64,000 nucleotides of DNA from Phocaeicola sartorii JCM 17136 = DSM 21941 (GTDB lineage Bacteria > Bacteroidota > Bacteroidia > Bacteroidales > Bacteroidaceae). The stretch spans positions 213,736 to 277,735 of the forward strand of contig NZ_BAKM01000001.1 in assembly GCF_000614185.1 (NCBI RefSeq). The letters run 5' to 3'. The notes beneath the pieces were generated by a model. That model ran no database searches. It was not told the DNA's origin and worked only from the letters and a program-made list of their open reading frames with translations. Positions 37,386 through 48,888 of the stretch are shown one piece after another; the first letter of the stretch is position 1; each line of letters opens with the position of its first letter. A program made the position numbers and the translations under genes.

Positions 37386-39770
37386 TTAAAGAACTACGGT
37401 AACAGGCTCACCTGCTTTCAACGTTATTTCCTGTTTATCTATACCTTGCAACTGGATTTTCACAGTCTGATTTATTTGGGACAACAAGGTTGCTTTTACT
37501 TCTTTTTCGCGCCATGCTAATTCTTGCAACAAGATTCCTCCTCTTAAAGCCATCCCTTTTATAGTACCATTCTTCCATTGAACAGGTTTACAAGGTAAAA
37601 GAGAGATCACACCAGGTTCAGAATAAACCATCATCTTCATCACTAATGACGGATATCCTCCACAAATATCCAAATTAAATGTTTTCTTAGGGTCATGGGT
37701 TGAAACCAAATTGTTGTTCCAATAACTATTTCCAAGCCAGGTCAACATATCATAAGCTGTTTCTGTCTCTCCTAAAGCACATGCCGCAAAAGCCAACTGA
37801 ACCATTCCAAACGCCATGACACCTCCGTTATCCTGTCGCCTTATTTCCATTCTGCGATTGATAGCACGTTTACATCCTTCTATCAAATTTTGATTTCCCA
37901 TGATCAACGGATCATGAAAATCATATAAGCCGAACAAATGAGAAGCATGACGGTGTTTATGGTTATCCTGCAAATCCTTCCACATCCACTCTCTGATTTC
38001 CCCATTTTCATTCAACATATAAGAAGGCATTTTTTCCTGCATAGTTTTCCATACCGGAATCTTATCCTGATTTACCCCTAGAATCTGGCTGGCTTCTATA
38101 ACAGAACGCAATAACCCATTAGCAGCCATTACATCCATAGTAGCATTGACACATGCCTGACTTGAACTATTGGCCGGATTATTCTCTGGAGAATATGAAG
38201 GATTAAAAATATATTTTCCGTCACTGCCTTCTTTTAAGAAATCCTCATAAAACAAAACAGCCTGCTCCATAAACGGAAGCGCACGCTCTCTTAGAAAATC
38301 TTTATCCAAGGTGTACATATAATAATCATAATAGAACAATGAATACCATGCGGCTCCTGCTAACCAAAAAGTCATCGGCCATGTAGCATCAAAATGATTA
38401 TTCAGACCATGGGAACTAAAACGTGAAGGAACATGAATACCCCGGCAATTAAAAAGCTCACGCGCATTCACTTTAAAATCCTCCATATATGCTTCCAGCC
38501 TGTCGAACAAAGGCAACATCAATTCCGGGGTATTAGCCTGAAGATAATGCGAAACGACAACCGGAAGATTTCCATTAGTCGTGTAATCACCAGACCACGG
38601 AGGAGTCATAGTAGCCCCCCAAATACCTTGAAGATTAGGAGGATTAATACCTGTCGCGCTAATTACATTGTAACGTGCCGCATCGAAAAGTTTTTCTACA
38701 AGAGCCGGATTATCCCCTCCTGTTTTCAACAATTCTTCAGAAGATTTCATCCGATCCTCTTCTGAGGCATCCAGATCAATAGAAACACGCTCAAACAATT
38801 CTTTATGAATTTTCTTATGTGCCGCCAGCAGTTCATCATAAGTTCCATCATATAATTTTAATGCATGACTCATTTCAACAACCCGAGACTCATCCATATT
38901 ATCAGAAGGCTCAATCCGGGCAACAATCAACACATCAGTGGCATCCCTGAGAATCAATTGGTCGGAATCCATTTCCACTTTTCCGTCCGAACGTATGACC
39001 TGTACCACTCCTTCATAACCTTTAAAACTTTTTCTGGATTCAAACTCCCAAGGTCTTTCATACCATGCCTTAAAATAAAGTCCGTTATCCATCGTTCCAG
39101 ATTCAACCTTCTTTATACAAAAGTTATCATCCAGATTAAATTTCTTAATGCGACCCACATCATGCCTTATTATCTTCGAAAGGCTCAATGTTGTATTAAT
39201 AGATGCCCCCTCTTCTGATGACAATTTCAAAACAACAAGATTGTCTGGTCTTGAGACAAATAATTTACGGGTGAAAACACCATTATTGTCTTCCCAATCC
39301 ACTGTCACCTCACCCGAAGTAAAATCTACAGATCTGTCATATTGTTTAACTGTAGAAGTATCTCCTAAAAGATTGAATTGAAAAGCGGGAATAAAAAGAT
39401 CTGTCGCATGTTTCCCTTTGTATCCTTCCGAGTTTGCCAAATCCACAATAAAACGAGATGCCTCCGCATATTTGTCCTCCAACAGCATCTGCTGAATTTT
39501 ACCTAAATATTTTCCCTGGGTTACCGGTTTCCTTGCAGAATGAATAGGCAAATAAAGCAAGGCATGATTCAAAACAATGGATTCCTGATATGGATCTCCT
39601 GTCACCATAGCCCCCATTATACCATTTCCACTAACTAATGACTCCTCCCAAATTTTAGCAGGTCTGTCACTATGAAATCCCCTTTCCAGTGATATTGCAC
39701 CATTATGCATTTCTGATTTACAGCTCCAGAAAGAGAAGGCAATCGCACAGCAGATTAAAATTTTCTTCAT
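37386..39770 (-). CDS. GH95-family alpha-L-fucosidase/galactosidase-like lipoprotein
   Basis: About 794 residues from MKKILICCAIAFSFWSC (39770), a lipoprotein signal. The longer frame from 39869 adds an unlikely leader. An N-terminal super-sandwich is followed by the (alpha/alpha)6 barrel. GH95 catalytic elements are in place: Asn-x-Asn in YTTNGNLP, Glu in YSPENNP, Asp in FNLDICGGYPS, plus NHKHRHASHLFGL. The family hydrolyses alpha-1,2-L-fucosyl or alpha-L-galactosyl ends. With a GH43 in the same operon, a plant hemicellulose or pectin side chain is a reasonable target, but substrate is not settled. First gene of the operon. Confidence 0.88.
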   Translation of the reverse strand: MKKILICCAIAFSFWSCKSEMHNGAISLERGFHSDRPAKIWEESLVSGNGIMGAMVTGDPYQESIVLNHALLYLPIHSARKPVTQGKYLGKIQQMLLEDKYAEASRFIVDLANSEGYKGKHATDLFIPAFQFNLLGDTSTVKQYDRSVDFTSGEVTVDWEDNNGVFTRKLFVSRPDNLVVLKLSSEEGASINTTLSLSKIIRHDVGRIKKFNLDDNFCIKKVESGTMDNGLYFKAWYERPWEFESRKSFKGYEGVVQVIRSDGKVEMDSDQLILRDATDVLIVARIEPSDNMDESRVVEMSHALKLYDGTYDELLAAHKKIHKELFERVSIDLDASEEDRMKSSEELLKTGGDNPALVEKLFDAARYNVISATGINPPNLQGIWGATMTPPWSGDYTTNGNLPVVVSHYLQANTPELMLPLFDRLEAYMEDFKVNARELFNCRGIHVPSRFSSHGLNNHFDATWPMTFWLAGAAWYSLFYYDYYMYTLDKDFLRERALPFMEQAVLFYEDFLKEGSDGKYIFNPSYSPENNPANSSSQACVNATMDVMAANGLLRSVIEASQILGVNQDKIPVWKTMQEKMPSYMLNENGEIREWMWKDLQDNHKHRHASHLFGLYDFHDPLIMGNQNLIEGCKRAINRRMEIRRQDNGGVMAFGMVQLAFAACALGETETAYDMLTWLGNSYWNNNLVSTHDPKKTFNLDICGGYPSLVMKMMVYSEPGVISLLPCKPVQWKNGTIKGMALRGGILLQELAWREKEVKATLLSQINQTVKIQLQGIDKQEITLKAGEPVTVVL

Positions 39771-39834
39771 AGTACTTTTATTAAATAGTTTATTATATAA
39801 GATCCCATTTGTCAACCACAAATTACTTTGTTTG

Positions 39835-39842
39835 CAAACATA
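39835..39842 (-). promoter_or_regulatory. -7 promoter box for the GH95-SusCD-GH43 operon
   Basis: Minus-strand TATGTTTG fits TAnnTTTG, 64 bp upstream of the GH95 start. No good -33 box, as expected of a promoter needing an activator. Confidence 0.5.
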
Positions 39843-39867
39843 GCAAAGAGATAAAAAAGGAACGTGC

Positions 39868-39895
39868 ATTATTTATGCCGTTCCGTGTACTTTTT
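39868..39895 (-). promoter_or_regulatory. Operator-like direct repeat, proximal copy
   Basis: A 28-bp sequence (plus strand begins ATTATTTATGCCGTTCCGTG) repeated at 39918 with 25 of 28 positions identical, start-to-start 50 bp. It lies about 25 bp upstream of the operon -7 box, where an AraC-type regulator would bind. Confidence 0.6.
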
Positions 39896-39917
39896 AAACT
39901 ACTTGATAGAGAAGTAT

Positions 39918-39945
39918 ATTATTTATGCTATTCTGTGTACTTTTT
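39918..39945 (-). promoter_or_regulatory. Operator-like direct repeat, distal copy
   Basis: Second copy (plus strand begins ATTATTTATGCTATTCTGTG), five helical turns from the first and in the same orientation. Confidence 0.6.
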
Positions 39946-39959
39946 ATGCCAGACTATAA

Positions 39960-39991
39960 AAGAGCCTTTGATTGATCAATCAAAGGCTCTT
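39960..39991 (-). terminator. Terminator palindrome overlapping the HTCS stop codon
   Basis: Perfect 32-bp palindrome (AAGAGCCTTTGATTGA and its complement) followed on the minus strand by TTTTATAG. The regulator's TGA (39976-39978) is at its centre. Confidence 0.7.
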
Positions 39992-42900
39992 GTCTTATAC
40001 TCACTCGGAGTACAATTCTTCAACTCTTTAAATACCCTACTAAAATATTGAGGAGAGGAAAAACCACTCATATAGGCTACTTGAGATATATTATATTTCC
40101 CTGAATCCAATAATTGTATGGCCCGCTTCACCCGCATATCCTTTACTAAATCAATGGGAGTCACTCCCAATATAGACTTCACCTTCCTATAAAAACAGTA
40201 CGTCCCATTTTCATCGTATCAGCCAGATCTTCAATTTTAAAGTCCTGATCCTGGAGTTTATATTCCACAACCTGAATCACTTTCTGAATAAACTCCTCAT
40301 CAAAAGAAGTAATTTGGGGCATTGAAGGAGAGATGCTATCCAGAGAAGCACCCGGAACTGCCAAATTCTCCTGTTCAGAAGATCCGAGTGCTTGTTTCAT
40401 AAAATAATCATGTAACACTCCGCGTTGCTTCAACAAGGAAGAAATACGGGCACGTAAATATCCGGAACTAAATGGTTTGGTTATATAATCATCCGCACCA
40501 TATTCCAATCCTCTGATACGATCATCCAATGCAGATTTCGCCGATAGCAGAACAAAAGGTATATGACTGGTATCATGACTCTTTTTCACTTCTTCCAATA
40601 ATTCAATACCATCCATACAAGGCATCATCACGTCACTAAGTACCAAATCCGGTAATTCCGACCTTATTTTTTCAAGCCCCTCTTTTCCGTTCTCCGCTTC
40701 TATCATATGATACTCCTTACGAAGAATGCTCACAATAAAATGTCTCAGTTCTTCATTATCATCCACTACCAGGACTGTCATATCTTCTATAAATTCTTCT
40801 TTTCGTTCCACTTGTGTCGCTATTGAAGACATCGTTTTGCTGTCATTTAAAATGAATTCCACATTCTTGTCCGATCGGAAAACTTCATAGCTTCTTGCCA
40901 AAGAAACTGAAAACACACTTCCCTGTCCCAATTTACTGTCCACCATAATAGAGCCATGTAGCATATCAACCAATTCTTTTACCAAAGAAAGACCAATACC
41001 GCTTGATAAATTAGAGTCCGTATGTCCCAACGTCTCGAAACGTTTGAATAACATATCTATTTTATGCAATTCTATGCCATTCCCTTCATCCCTGACTTTG
41101 AAAAGGAAAACATCATTTTGAGGTTCAAGAATAAAATCTATATTCCTGCCATCGGGAGTATACTTAAATGCATTCGACAATAGATTAAACATTATTTTTT
41201 CAAACTTATCGACATCAGTATAAAGCACATAACTATCACAGGAACAAATAAACTGAAAATTAATATTCCGCTGATGTGCCAGAGCCGTAAAAGTTTCAAA
41301 GACCTTTTTAGACAAGGACACAATATCGGTTTCTTCAATATACAATTTCATTTTGTTATTCTGTATTTTCCTAAAATCAAGCAATTGGTTAATAAGGCGC
41401 AACATACGGTCTGTATTCTTTTTTGCTATCAACATATTCTCCCGGCCTTCCTCACTCAATCTCTCATGATCAATCACCTCTTCAATAGGACTGGCGATCA
41501 ATGTTAACGGAGTACGTAACTCATGAGATATATCTGTAAAGAAACGGAGTTTCAAATTTGTTATCTGCTGTTCAAAGTTCACTTTCCGTTTTAAATTAAA
41601 AATATAAGCTAAAGTTGCCGAGACAGCGACAATCATTAATATAATTAATATGACATACAGTATCCACGCCCACCCAGTTTCCCAGAAAGTTGGTTTTACA
41701 TGAATAAATAATCGGGCCATATTATCAACCCATAAGCCGTCCCCATTAGTGGATTTCACTTCCAGCACAAAATCTCCTGCAGGAAGATTGACCAAACTGG
41801 CAGAATGGCCATGACCTATATAGTTCCATTCCTTATCTATATTTTTCAAACGATATGCATATTGCAGATTGCCCGAAGCGGCAAAATCCAATGCAGCAAA
41901 GGCAATCGAAACATTCCGCTCATTTTTTTCTAATGTCAAAGTCTGATCCACAATCGGAGAAAGACTTCCCATTTTGTTATTCTTACCAGTACTGGCATCT
42001 GTAAAGACAATAGGTGGTATAAAACTACTTTTATCCAACTTATCCAAATGCAAGTATAAAACATCCCTGTTTAAAGCCACATACATTCCATTTTTGTCAT
42101 CCCTGACCAACGGTATTTCAGAAACCAACAAATGGGAATGAAAATAAAAACGATTATAAGATTCTATACTACCGCTATCCGGATCGTACTTACAAATCTG
42201 ATCTTCAAAACTAATCCACAGTTCATGACTGTCTCCTTCCATCATGGTATAGGCCATATCCGAAGGCAGACCATTCTGTTTGTTCAAATGCATAAACTCT
42301 ATATTGTCGCACAACAAATTTTTAGAGGTTACCAGATTCAATCCACTACTATGGGTGATAATATAGATTTCTCCTTTCCCACTTTCAAAAGTATAGATTA
42401 CGTCATTATTGCTAAGACTGTTGGCACGTTTAGTATCACAGTGATTCAAATTAAATTGTATTTTCTTACATTCATCAGTTTTTGCAGGAAAAGTTAACAG
42501 TCCGTCGGTTGTCCCCACCAACATAACCCCGGTTGAGGTACAGTATATACTCCTCACTTTTCTACATTCATTTTTAGGATAAAGATCCAGTCCGTTATCA
42601 GAATGAATGAAATACAAATCGGGAAAAGTCCCGTCAACAACGTTTAATCCTCCACCATAAGTACCGATCCAAATATGCCCATCCACATCCTTGCCAAAAG
42701 CATAAATAGCATCCGAACTGAGACTTCTCTTATCTTTCTTATCATGCTTGAAATGAAAAATACGGAATTTTTCATCTTCGGGAACAGCCACATAAATCCC
42801 ATTCTCCCTGCTCCCCATCCATAAACGGTGGGCTTCATCCTCGAAAAAGCAATAAATGTCAGCACCAAAAAGAACCTGTCTGTCCCGAACCAAATCTCCC

Positions 42901-44296
42901 GTCTCATTCAAATTGCCTATATAACGGTGCTTGCCATCATAGAGTTCTATCCGTTTACTTTTATCGGCAACCCACACTCTTTGTCCGGAGTCCACAAACA
43001 ATCCACGTATTTTATCATAATGATTCATTGAGAAATAACTGTAATTTTCATTCAAGAACGTTATCATGTCAACCCCGGAATCACAACTCAGCCATATATT
43101 TTTCTGATTATCAACTAAAAATTTTCTACCTGTAGCCTTATAAGCCACTTTTTCACCATTTATATAAGTATAACCCTCTTCAAAAAGATTTGTTGTGGAA
43201 TTATAAAATGAAAATTCACCATTTGAGGCAAGAATCCAGATACGTCCATAACTATCCTCATGAATAAAGGTATACATTTTCTCACGCCGGCCGGACGGAT
43301 AGCCCACAAATCCTATTTTATTATGATTCAAATCACAACAAACGACATTGGACCTCCCGTTAAACATCCATAATTTATTGTCTGCCGACTGAAAGAATCC
43401 GGATGGTGATAAGTCGGGGCTGTCTTTATCTATCAAAATATTCTCTAAATGGTTATTATAAGTATCAACCACAATGACCTCTTTTAGTCATAACCCCATT
43501 TCCCGTCCCGCAATGCTAACAGTCCCGCAATATCCCAATCTATTCTTCCAAAATCCGCCTCTTTTATTCCACTTTCCGGAGTATATAACACAATTTCTCC
43601 AGTTGAGGTTGCCATATAAAACTGATGATCCAAAGATACCGCATACTTAAAATTCCTTTTGTCCGACAATTCACGTTTTCCATAAACGAAGCATCCCCTA
43701 TCTGTCAATATCCACTCATTATTATATGCATCCAGCACAACTGAATAGATCCGGTTTCCATGCTGAGGGACAGAACCTGACGGCAAAAAGACAACCCCAT
43801 TATTTTTTTGATAATCAGCCTCATCAATACGCCACAGATTTCCATCAGAGGCAACAACCCATATAATTCCATTAGTTAATGGAATTAGTTTCTCCACCAA
43901 ATCACATTCCTCTATCTGGGGATGACAAGCAAAGACATCCTCAAATCTTTCCCGCCGGGTATCAAACGGATAAACCTTATCGTCATAGGTATGGCACCAT
44001 AATATATGACCACTGCCTTTAACCACCTGCACCATTCTGTTATATTTCAATTTTATCGCATCTGTAGGATACGACTTATAATTTTTGAAAGTATATCCGT
44101 CATATTTTTCCAATCCATTCCAAGTGGCAAGCCAAATATATCCGTCATCATCCTGAAGAATATCTTGTACTATATTCTGTGACAGACCATCTTCTATAGA
44201 ATAATGCCGCACATCAATCAATCCTTGTGCGTGCACAAACAAACAACACTGATATAATATAATAGCGACCAATAATTTTACCCGCATGTTCATCAT
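39976..44296 (-). CDS. Hybrid two-component system regulator (HTCS), two frameshifts
   Basis: Repaired length about 1440 residues. Start near 44296-44287 (MMNMRVKLLVAIILYQC) with a signal peptide. Order: two sets of beta-propeller repeats (DDDGYIWLATWNGLEKYDG, GHIWIGTYGGGLNVVDG), a Y_Y_Y domain (LQYAYRLKNIDKEWNYIGHG), one membrane helix, HisKA with DISHELRTPLTL, HATPase, a receiver with SDVMMPCMDG and a C-terminal AraC helix-turn-helix (SQVAYMSGFSSPQYFSRVFK). Lesions: an A lost next to 43486 (restores GYDLKEVIVVDTYN) and one A lost in the run 40191-40195 (restores TVFYRKVKSILG). It senses a periplasmic oligosaccharide and activates the downstream operon. Confidence 0.95.
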
Positions 44297-44323
44297 TGTA
44301 AATAATATAAGATTAAAGTACAG

Positions 44324-44331
44324 CAAATTTA
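44324..44331 (-). promoter_or_regulatory. -7 promoter box for the HTCS gene
   Basis: Minus-strand TAAATTTG fits TAnnTTTG, 27 bp upstream of the earliest start. Confidence 0.6.
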
Positions 44332-44369
44332 TGCTTTTCCTATGATATCGTATAAAAAAAGCCAATAAA

Positions 44370-44411
44370 AAAGATGCCTTGACTGTTTTCTATAACAATC
44401 AAGGCATCTTT
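44370..44411 (-). terminator. Rho-independent terminator after nagA
   Basis: Perfect 13-bp stem (AAAGATGCCTTGA / TCAAGGCATCTTT) with a U-rich minus-strand tail, 17 bp after the nagA stop. Confidence 0.88.
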
Positions 44412-44428
44412 CCAATCAATGTAAGAAA

Positions 44429-45591
44429 TTAGAATAAAGTATTCGTATCTTCTACCAACCGGCCCATAGCCCAAGCCGCCCGGATATTCAGCTCTCTGTC
44501 CAGAATCAGCACATCGGCATCCATGTCTTTCTGCAACGCCCCCTTCCGGTGGTCCACTCCCATGATGCGCGCCGGAGTCTCGGAAGCCATCCGCACGGCA
44601 TCAGCCAGCGGAATACCCGCCTTCACCATGGTGCGTACCAATACATCCATGGTGGCTATACTGCCTGCCAATGAAGAATGGTCGGCCATTTTGCACACAC
44701 CATCCTCTATAATCACATTAGGATCTGTCATTTCCTTTCCATCAGCGGCGGCGTATGCCAGCGCGTCCGTAACCAGGCAAGTCTTTTCCACTCCCTTCAG
44801 TTTATAGGCCAGCCGGAGAATAGTGGCAGGCAGATGGATGCCGTCGGCTATCAGCTCGATGGTCATTCCGTCTGTCAGATAAACACTTTCCACAGTTCCT
44901 TCGTATTTATATTCACGGCATTTATGGAATCCCGGCATACCGTTATAGAAGTGAGCCGTATGGGTGAATCCGGCTTCAAAGGCAGCTTTTATCCCCTCGT
45001 ATTCCGATTCCGTATGTGATACGGCCACCAATATTCCTTTTGATTTCAAATAACGGGCAAACTCCAAAGCACCCGGCAGTTCAGGCGAGGCATCCCAGCG
45101 CTTGATGCAGTCAGTACTTTCCAATAAAGAAGTATATTCCTCCTTATCCGGATTTTTCAGTTTCCCGGCGAACTGCTCACCTGCCTTTTCGGATTCAGAT
45201 ACGGTCCTTCGACATGCAGTCCCAGCACCGGACTGTCCTCTTCGTTCATCAAGGTTTCACATACCGTTACCGCCTTGCGGATTTCTGAAAAAGGAGACGA
45301 AGACAAAGTAGGGAAAATACTGGTCGCCCCGTGTTTCTGATGCGCTTTTATAGCTGCGCGGAACGCCTCCTCCGTACATTCGTTGAAATCGTGTCCCCCG
45401 CCACCATGGGCATGCATACACACGTATCCGGGTACAATGTACATTCCCTTGGCGTCAACCTGTTTCGCACCGATCAGCGCCAGGTCACAATTAGTCACTT
45501 CCAATATCTTATTATCCCGTATCAGTACAGAGCCTTCATCCAGCCAGCCTTGCGGAGTAAAAATTTTGCCGTTAATAATCTGAGTCAACAT
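44429..45591 (-). CDS. nagA: N-acetylglucosamine-6-phosphate deacetylase, frameshifted in this sequence
   Basis: Repaired length about 387 residues. It deacetylates GlcNAc-6-phosphate to glucosamine-6-phosphate in amino-sugar catabolism. Amidohydrolase landmarks: MHAHGGGGHDFNE, LHVEGPYLNP (metal-binding Glu), VSHTESEYEG, THTAHFYNGM, the substrate loop ADGIHLP, LVTDAL and SLAGSIATMD. The residue before MHAHG is Cys where many homologues have Asp. Frames meet at the A4 run at 45186-45189: a fifth A restores NPKKAGEQFAGKLKN. It has its own promoter box and terminator. Amino sugars released by the GH123 locus could feed this step. Confidence 0.95.
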
Positions 45592-45637
45592 GATTAGCGA
45601 GTATTAGATAATATTTATTTAATGTTCTTTGCAACAA

Positions 45638-45645
45638 CAAAAGTA
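45638..45645 (-). promoter_or_regulatory. -7 promoter box for nagA
   Basis: Minus-strand TACTTTTG fits TAnnTTTG, 46 bp upstream of the start. Confidence 0.5.
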
Positions 45646-45680
45646 AATACTTCTATCGAGAAAGAAAAACAAATCCTTCA

Positions 45681-48600
45681 TTATCTTTTTTGTTTCTTCA
45701 GTGAGAATATGGGCAGAAACAAAAATATGCCGAGTATGGACATCACCAGCCCGCCTATAGTACCTGCCGCCAGAGGAAACCAAAAGGCCTCTTTCCCATC
45801 TCCCACCATAAAAGGAATAAAGCCCAGTATAGTGGAAACGACTGTCAGGAATATAGGCAGAATCTTCGAATTCCATGCTTTGGTGAAGGCACGCACCGGC
45901 AACAGCAAAGGATATCTTTTCCTTATCGCATTATATTCATTCAGGATATAGATGCTGGCATTCACCGTGATGCCGCAAAGCAACACAAAGGAAGCAAATC
46001 CTCCCTGGTCAAAGTTCAACCCGAAAAGATAGAACGTAAGGAATACACCGATGTAGGATATCGGAATAACAAAAATGATAGCCAACGGTTGCTTCAAGGA
46101 ATTAAACAAAATACTTGTCGTGAAAAAAATGATGGCGATTACAATCAGCAGCAACGCATATTGCTTGTTATCCTTCTTGTTCCATGACCAGTAGTCCTGA
46201 TCATTCTCGGCAGTATATCCCATAGGCAACACCTTGTTAAATTCTTCCAAGTCCTTCTTCAACAGCTTTTTCCCCTGTTCGGACGATCCGATATACTCAT
46301 ATTGCAGGCAAAGCCGGTATTGCTGGTTTTCTTTAGCCACCTTCTGGGGCGACTGCCCTTTCTGAACGGTAGCGAAATCGGCCAGTTTATAAGAATGTCC
46401 GTTGACCACAAACGGTATATTCACTAATCCCCACACATCATACTGCTGTCCCTGGAGCGATGAAAGTTTCAACTGTTCCGTCTGATTGTCAAACAACACG
46501 TTACCACAATAAATGTCCCGTCCGAATATCGGACGCAAAGCGGTAAAAAGCTGCGTAGCCGTAATATGCTCCTTCGCCATCCTCTGTCTGTCCAGATCCA
46601 GATAAAACTCACTATAATCATCCTTCCACCAGGAGAACTCCGAGTTGACCGTAACCTCCTTGATACGGCGATGCAACAACAACTTCTCTTTCAGCTGTTC
46701 CGCCCAATAAGAAAGCTCGTCATAATTATATCCGTATAGCTTCACCCGGAAACTGCCGGCACTCTCGCGCACATCATTGCTGAATCCCTGATCCTGCAAA
46801 CCATACACACTCCAGCTTCCTCCCCCAAGGTCAGTGCCTTACTGATGATACCGGCCTTCAATGTATAGGGAAACCCGCTCCGCTGATTCTCTTTGGTAAA
46901 GTAAATTTGGATATTGGCCTGACGCGCATTATAGACGTATGTCTGAAACTGCCTTATCTCCTTGAAATCGCTCAAATAGGTCTCCATCTTCTTTATCAGC
47001 ACATTCATCTGTTCCAACGTACTGCCGTTGGGCAAAGTAGCATAAGCAGAAAGCACCACCTCACCTTCATCACGATTAAAATAACTTCCTTCATATACTT
47101 TCTCCGCAAAAAGACGGAGACTGCCACCTAAAGCCTTGTTGACAACCGGTCTCACCTTATCCTTATAAGTGGAGTTATCAAACACCTTATTATAATACTC
47201 CGCCCATTTTCCTTCCCCCTCCATTTTCTCGGGCAACATAAATACCGGCAGGCCGAACCCCAGCAGCAGCAACAGGCAAGCCATCACCCTGAACCGGCAT
47301 AAGTAGTAAATCAGCCCTGATAGAAACGGGTAAAATAGACTGCCAGCCGTTTCGCCCAAGTAGGCCTCGGGCATAACCTTTGCGGTAAGACAGCTCCCAA
47401 GAAACGCGTTGCCCCCTTTTTCTTCCTTTTTTTCTTCTCCAACCCTATTTTGTCAATCAGTGACGGGACAAAGAACAGCGCCACAAACAGGGAAACCGCC
47501 AGATTGATAATGACCACCGCCGCAAAATCCTGCAAGTTCAGCCGTATCTTCTCATCCAGAAAGAAGATGATGACCAACGCCCCGATAGTAGTCAGCGTAG
47601 CCGCCAGCACAGAGACAAACGCCTTCAGATTACGCCTGTGCAGAATATGATCCGTCATCACGATCGTATTATCTATCACCAAATTCAAGGAAATAGTAAT
47701 GCCCGCCAATGAATAAAGCTGCATTTCCAAGCCGAATGTATAATAAAAGATGACAGCAACAGATATATTAACCACCAGACTGGTCACAATCAGGAGCAGA
47801 TAACGCAGATTCCGTGTAATCAACGCCACGAACAACAACAGAATCAACACAGTCAGTCCGGTACGGAAATAAATCTTATCCAGTTCTTTCTGAATATACT
47901 CAGTGGCATCATAACCGATGTGCACCTCATACCCTGCAGGCATCTTCTGTTGCAGCCCGCCCATAAGGCGTTTCACCTCATCACTCAATTTTAATTGATT
48001 AGCAGTTTCCTCGGCAGTGACATACAGATAAATAGAATTCAGTCCGTTTATCCGGTAATAGCTCTGCGGACGTTCCTCCACATGCTTCACCTTTATCAGT
48101 TTTTCCAGCGTAACCATTGTTCCATCCTCCGCCCGCAACTGTATGGCTCCGGGTGCAAACTCCATCTCCTTCTCAGTAGATGTACGTACCAGCCTTATCC
48201 ACTCTTTGCCGCCAGCCCCCTTTTCAATGGAGCATACTCCCAGGAACTCCTTTTCATAATGCCTGTTAATAGCCTGTTGCACGGCAGACAATGTGATTCC
48301 CAAGCGCGAAAGTTGTTCACTGTCATATTCCAGCTGCCACTCCATGGGTGTCGCCCCGTTCAGTTCCACTTTATAAATTCCCTTCAATTGTCCCAATACC
48401 GGCTTGATATTCTCTTCCGCATACCGTTGAATCAGAATCGGATTGGCGGGAGCATTCAGTGTATAGGTAATAAAAGGTCTGGCAGCCTTGTCGTCCGAGC
48501 GGCGTGTACTGATTTTCGGATAACTCACACCTTCCGGCAGTTGCGGCCAAGTCTGCCTGATAAGCGTTGAGACCTCAAAGCGTGTAGCATCAATATCCGC

Positions 48601-48888
48601 ATGCTTGTCCAGTTCCAGCGTTATAGAGCCTCTGCCGTTATCCGAAGTAGAGTTCACCTTCCTGATCCCCTTCACTCTGGCCATCATCGCTTCCAGTTTG
48701 CTGGTCACCTCTGCCTCAATCACCCGCGACGAGTTGCCGGGCATACTGAAAGAGACAGTCAGTCCGGGCAAGGTACGCGACGGTGCCAGTTTCACCGGCA
48801 GCAACGGTACCAATACCCCCCCGATCAGTGACAGACAGACAAATATCACGATCAAGGTAAACGAAGACAGATTGCGCAGATTGCTCAT
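45681..48888 (-). CDS. RND-family efflux permease (second of the operon), two frameshifts
   Basis: Repaired length about 1070 residues, the size of AcrB-type pumps. N-terminus MSNLRNLSSFTLIVIFVCLS, the porter domains, the first membrane bundle (LTVLILLLFVALITRNLRYL, ITISLNLVIDNTIVMTDHIL) and the second bundle (ALLLIVIAIIFFTTSILFN, LLCGITVNASIYILNEYN). Lesions: one G lost at 47314 (restores RFYQGLIYYLCRFRVM) and one base lost in the C5 run at 46822-46826 (restores LGGGSWSVYGLQDQGF). Last gene of the efflux operon; the start overlaps the TolC stop by 4 bp (ATGA). It diverges clearly from the other permease, so it is not a recent copy. Confidence 0.93.

Noticed and set aside
39771..39869. Upstream start for the GH95 gene
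   Set aside because: The extra 33 residues cover the promoter region; the ATG at 39770 gives a classic lipoprotein signal.
43484..44365. Independent sensor gene upstream of the large regulator
   Set aside because: Its beta-propeller repeats continue in the next frame after a one-base repair at 43486, so it is the N-terminal part of the same HTCS.
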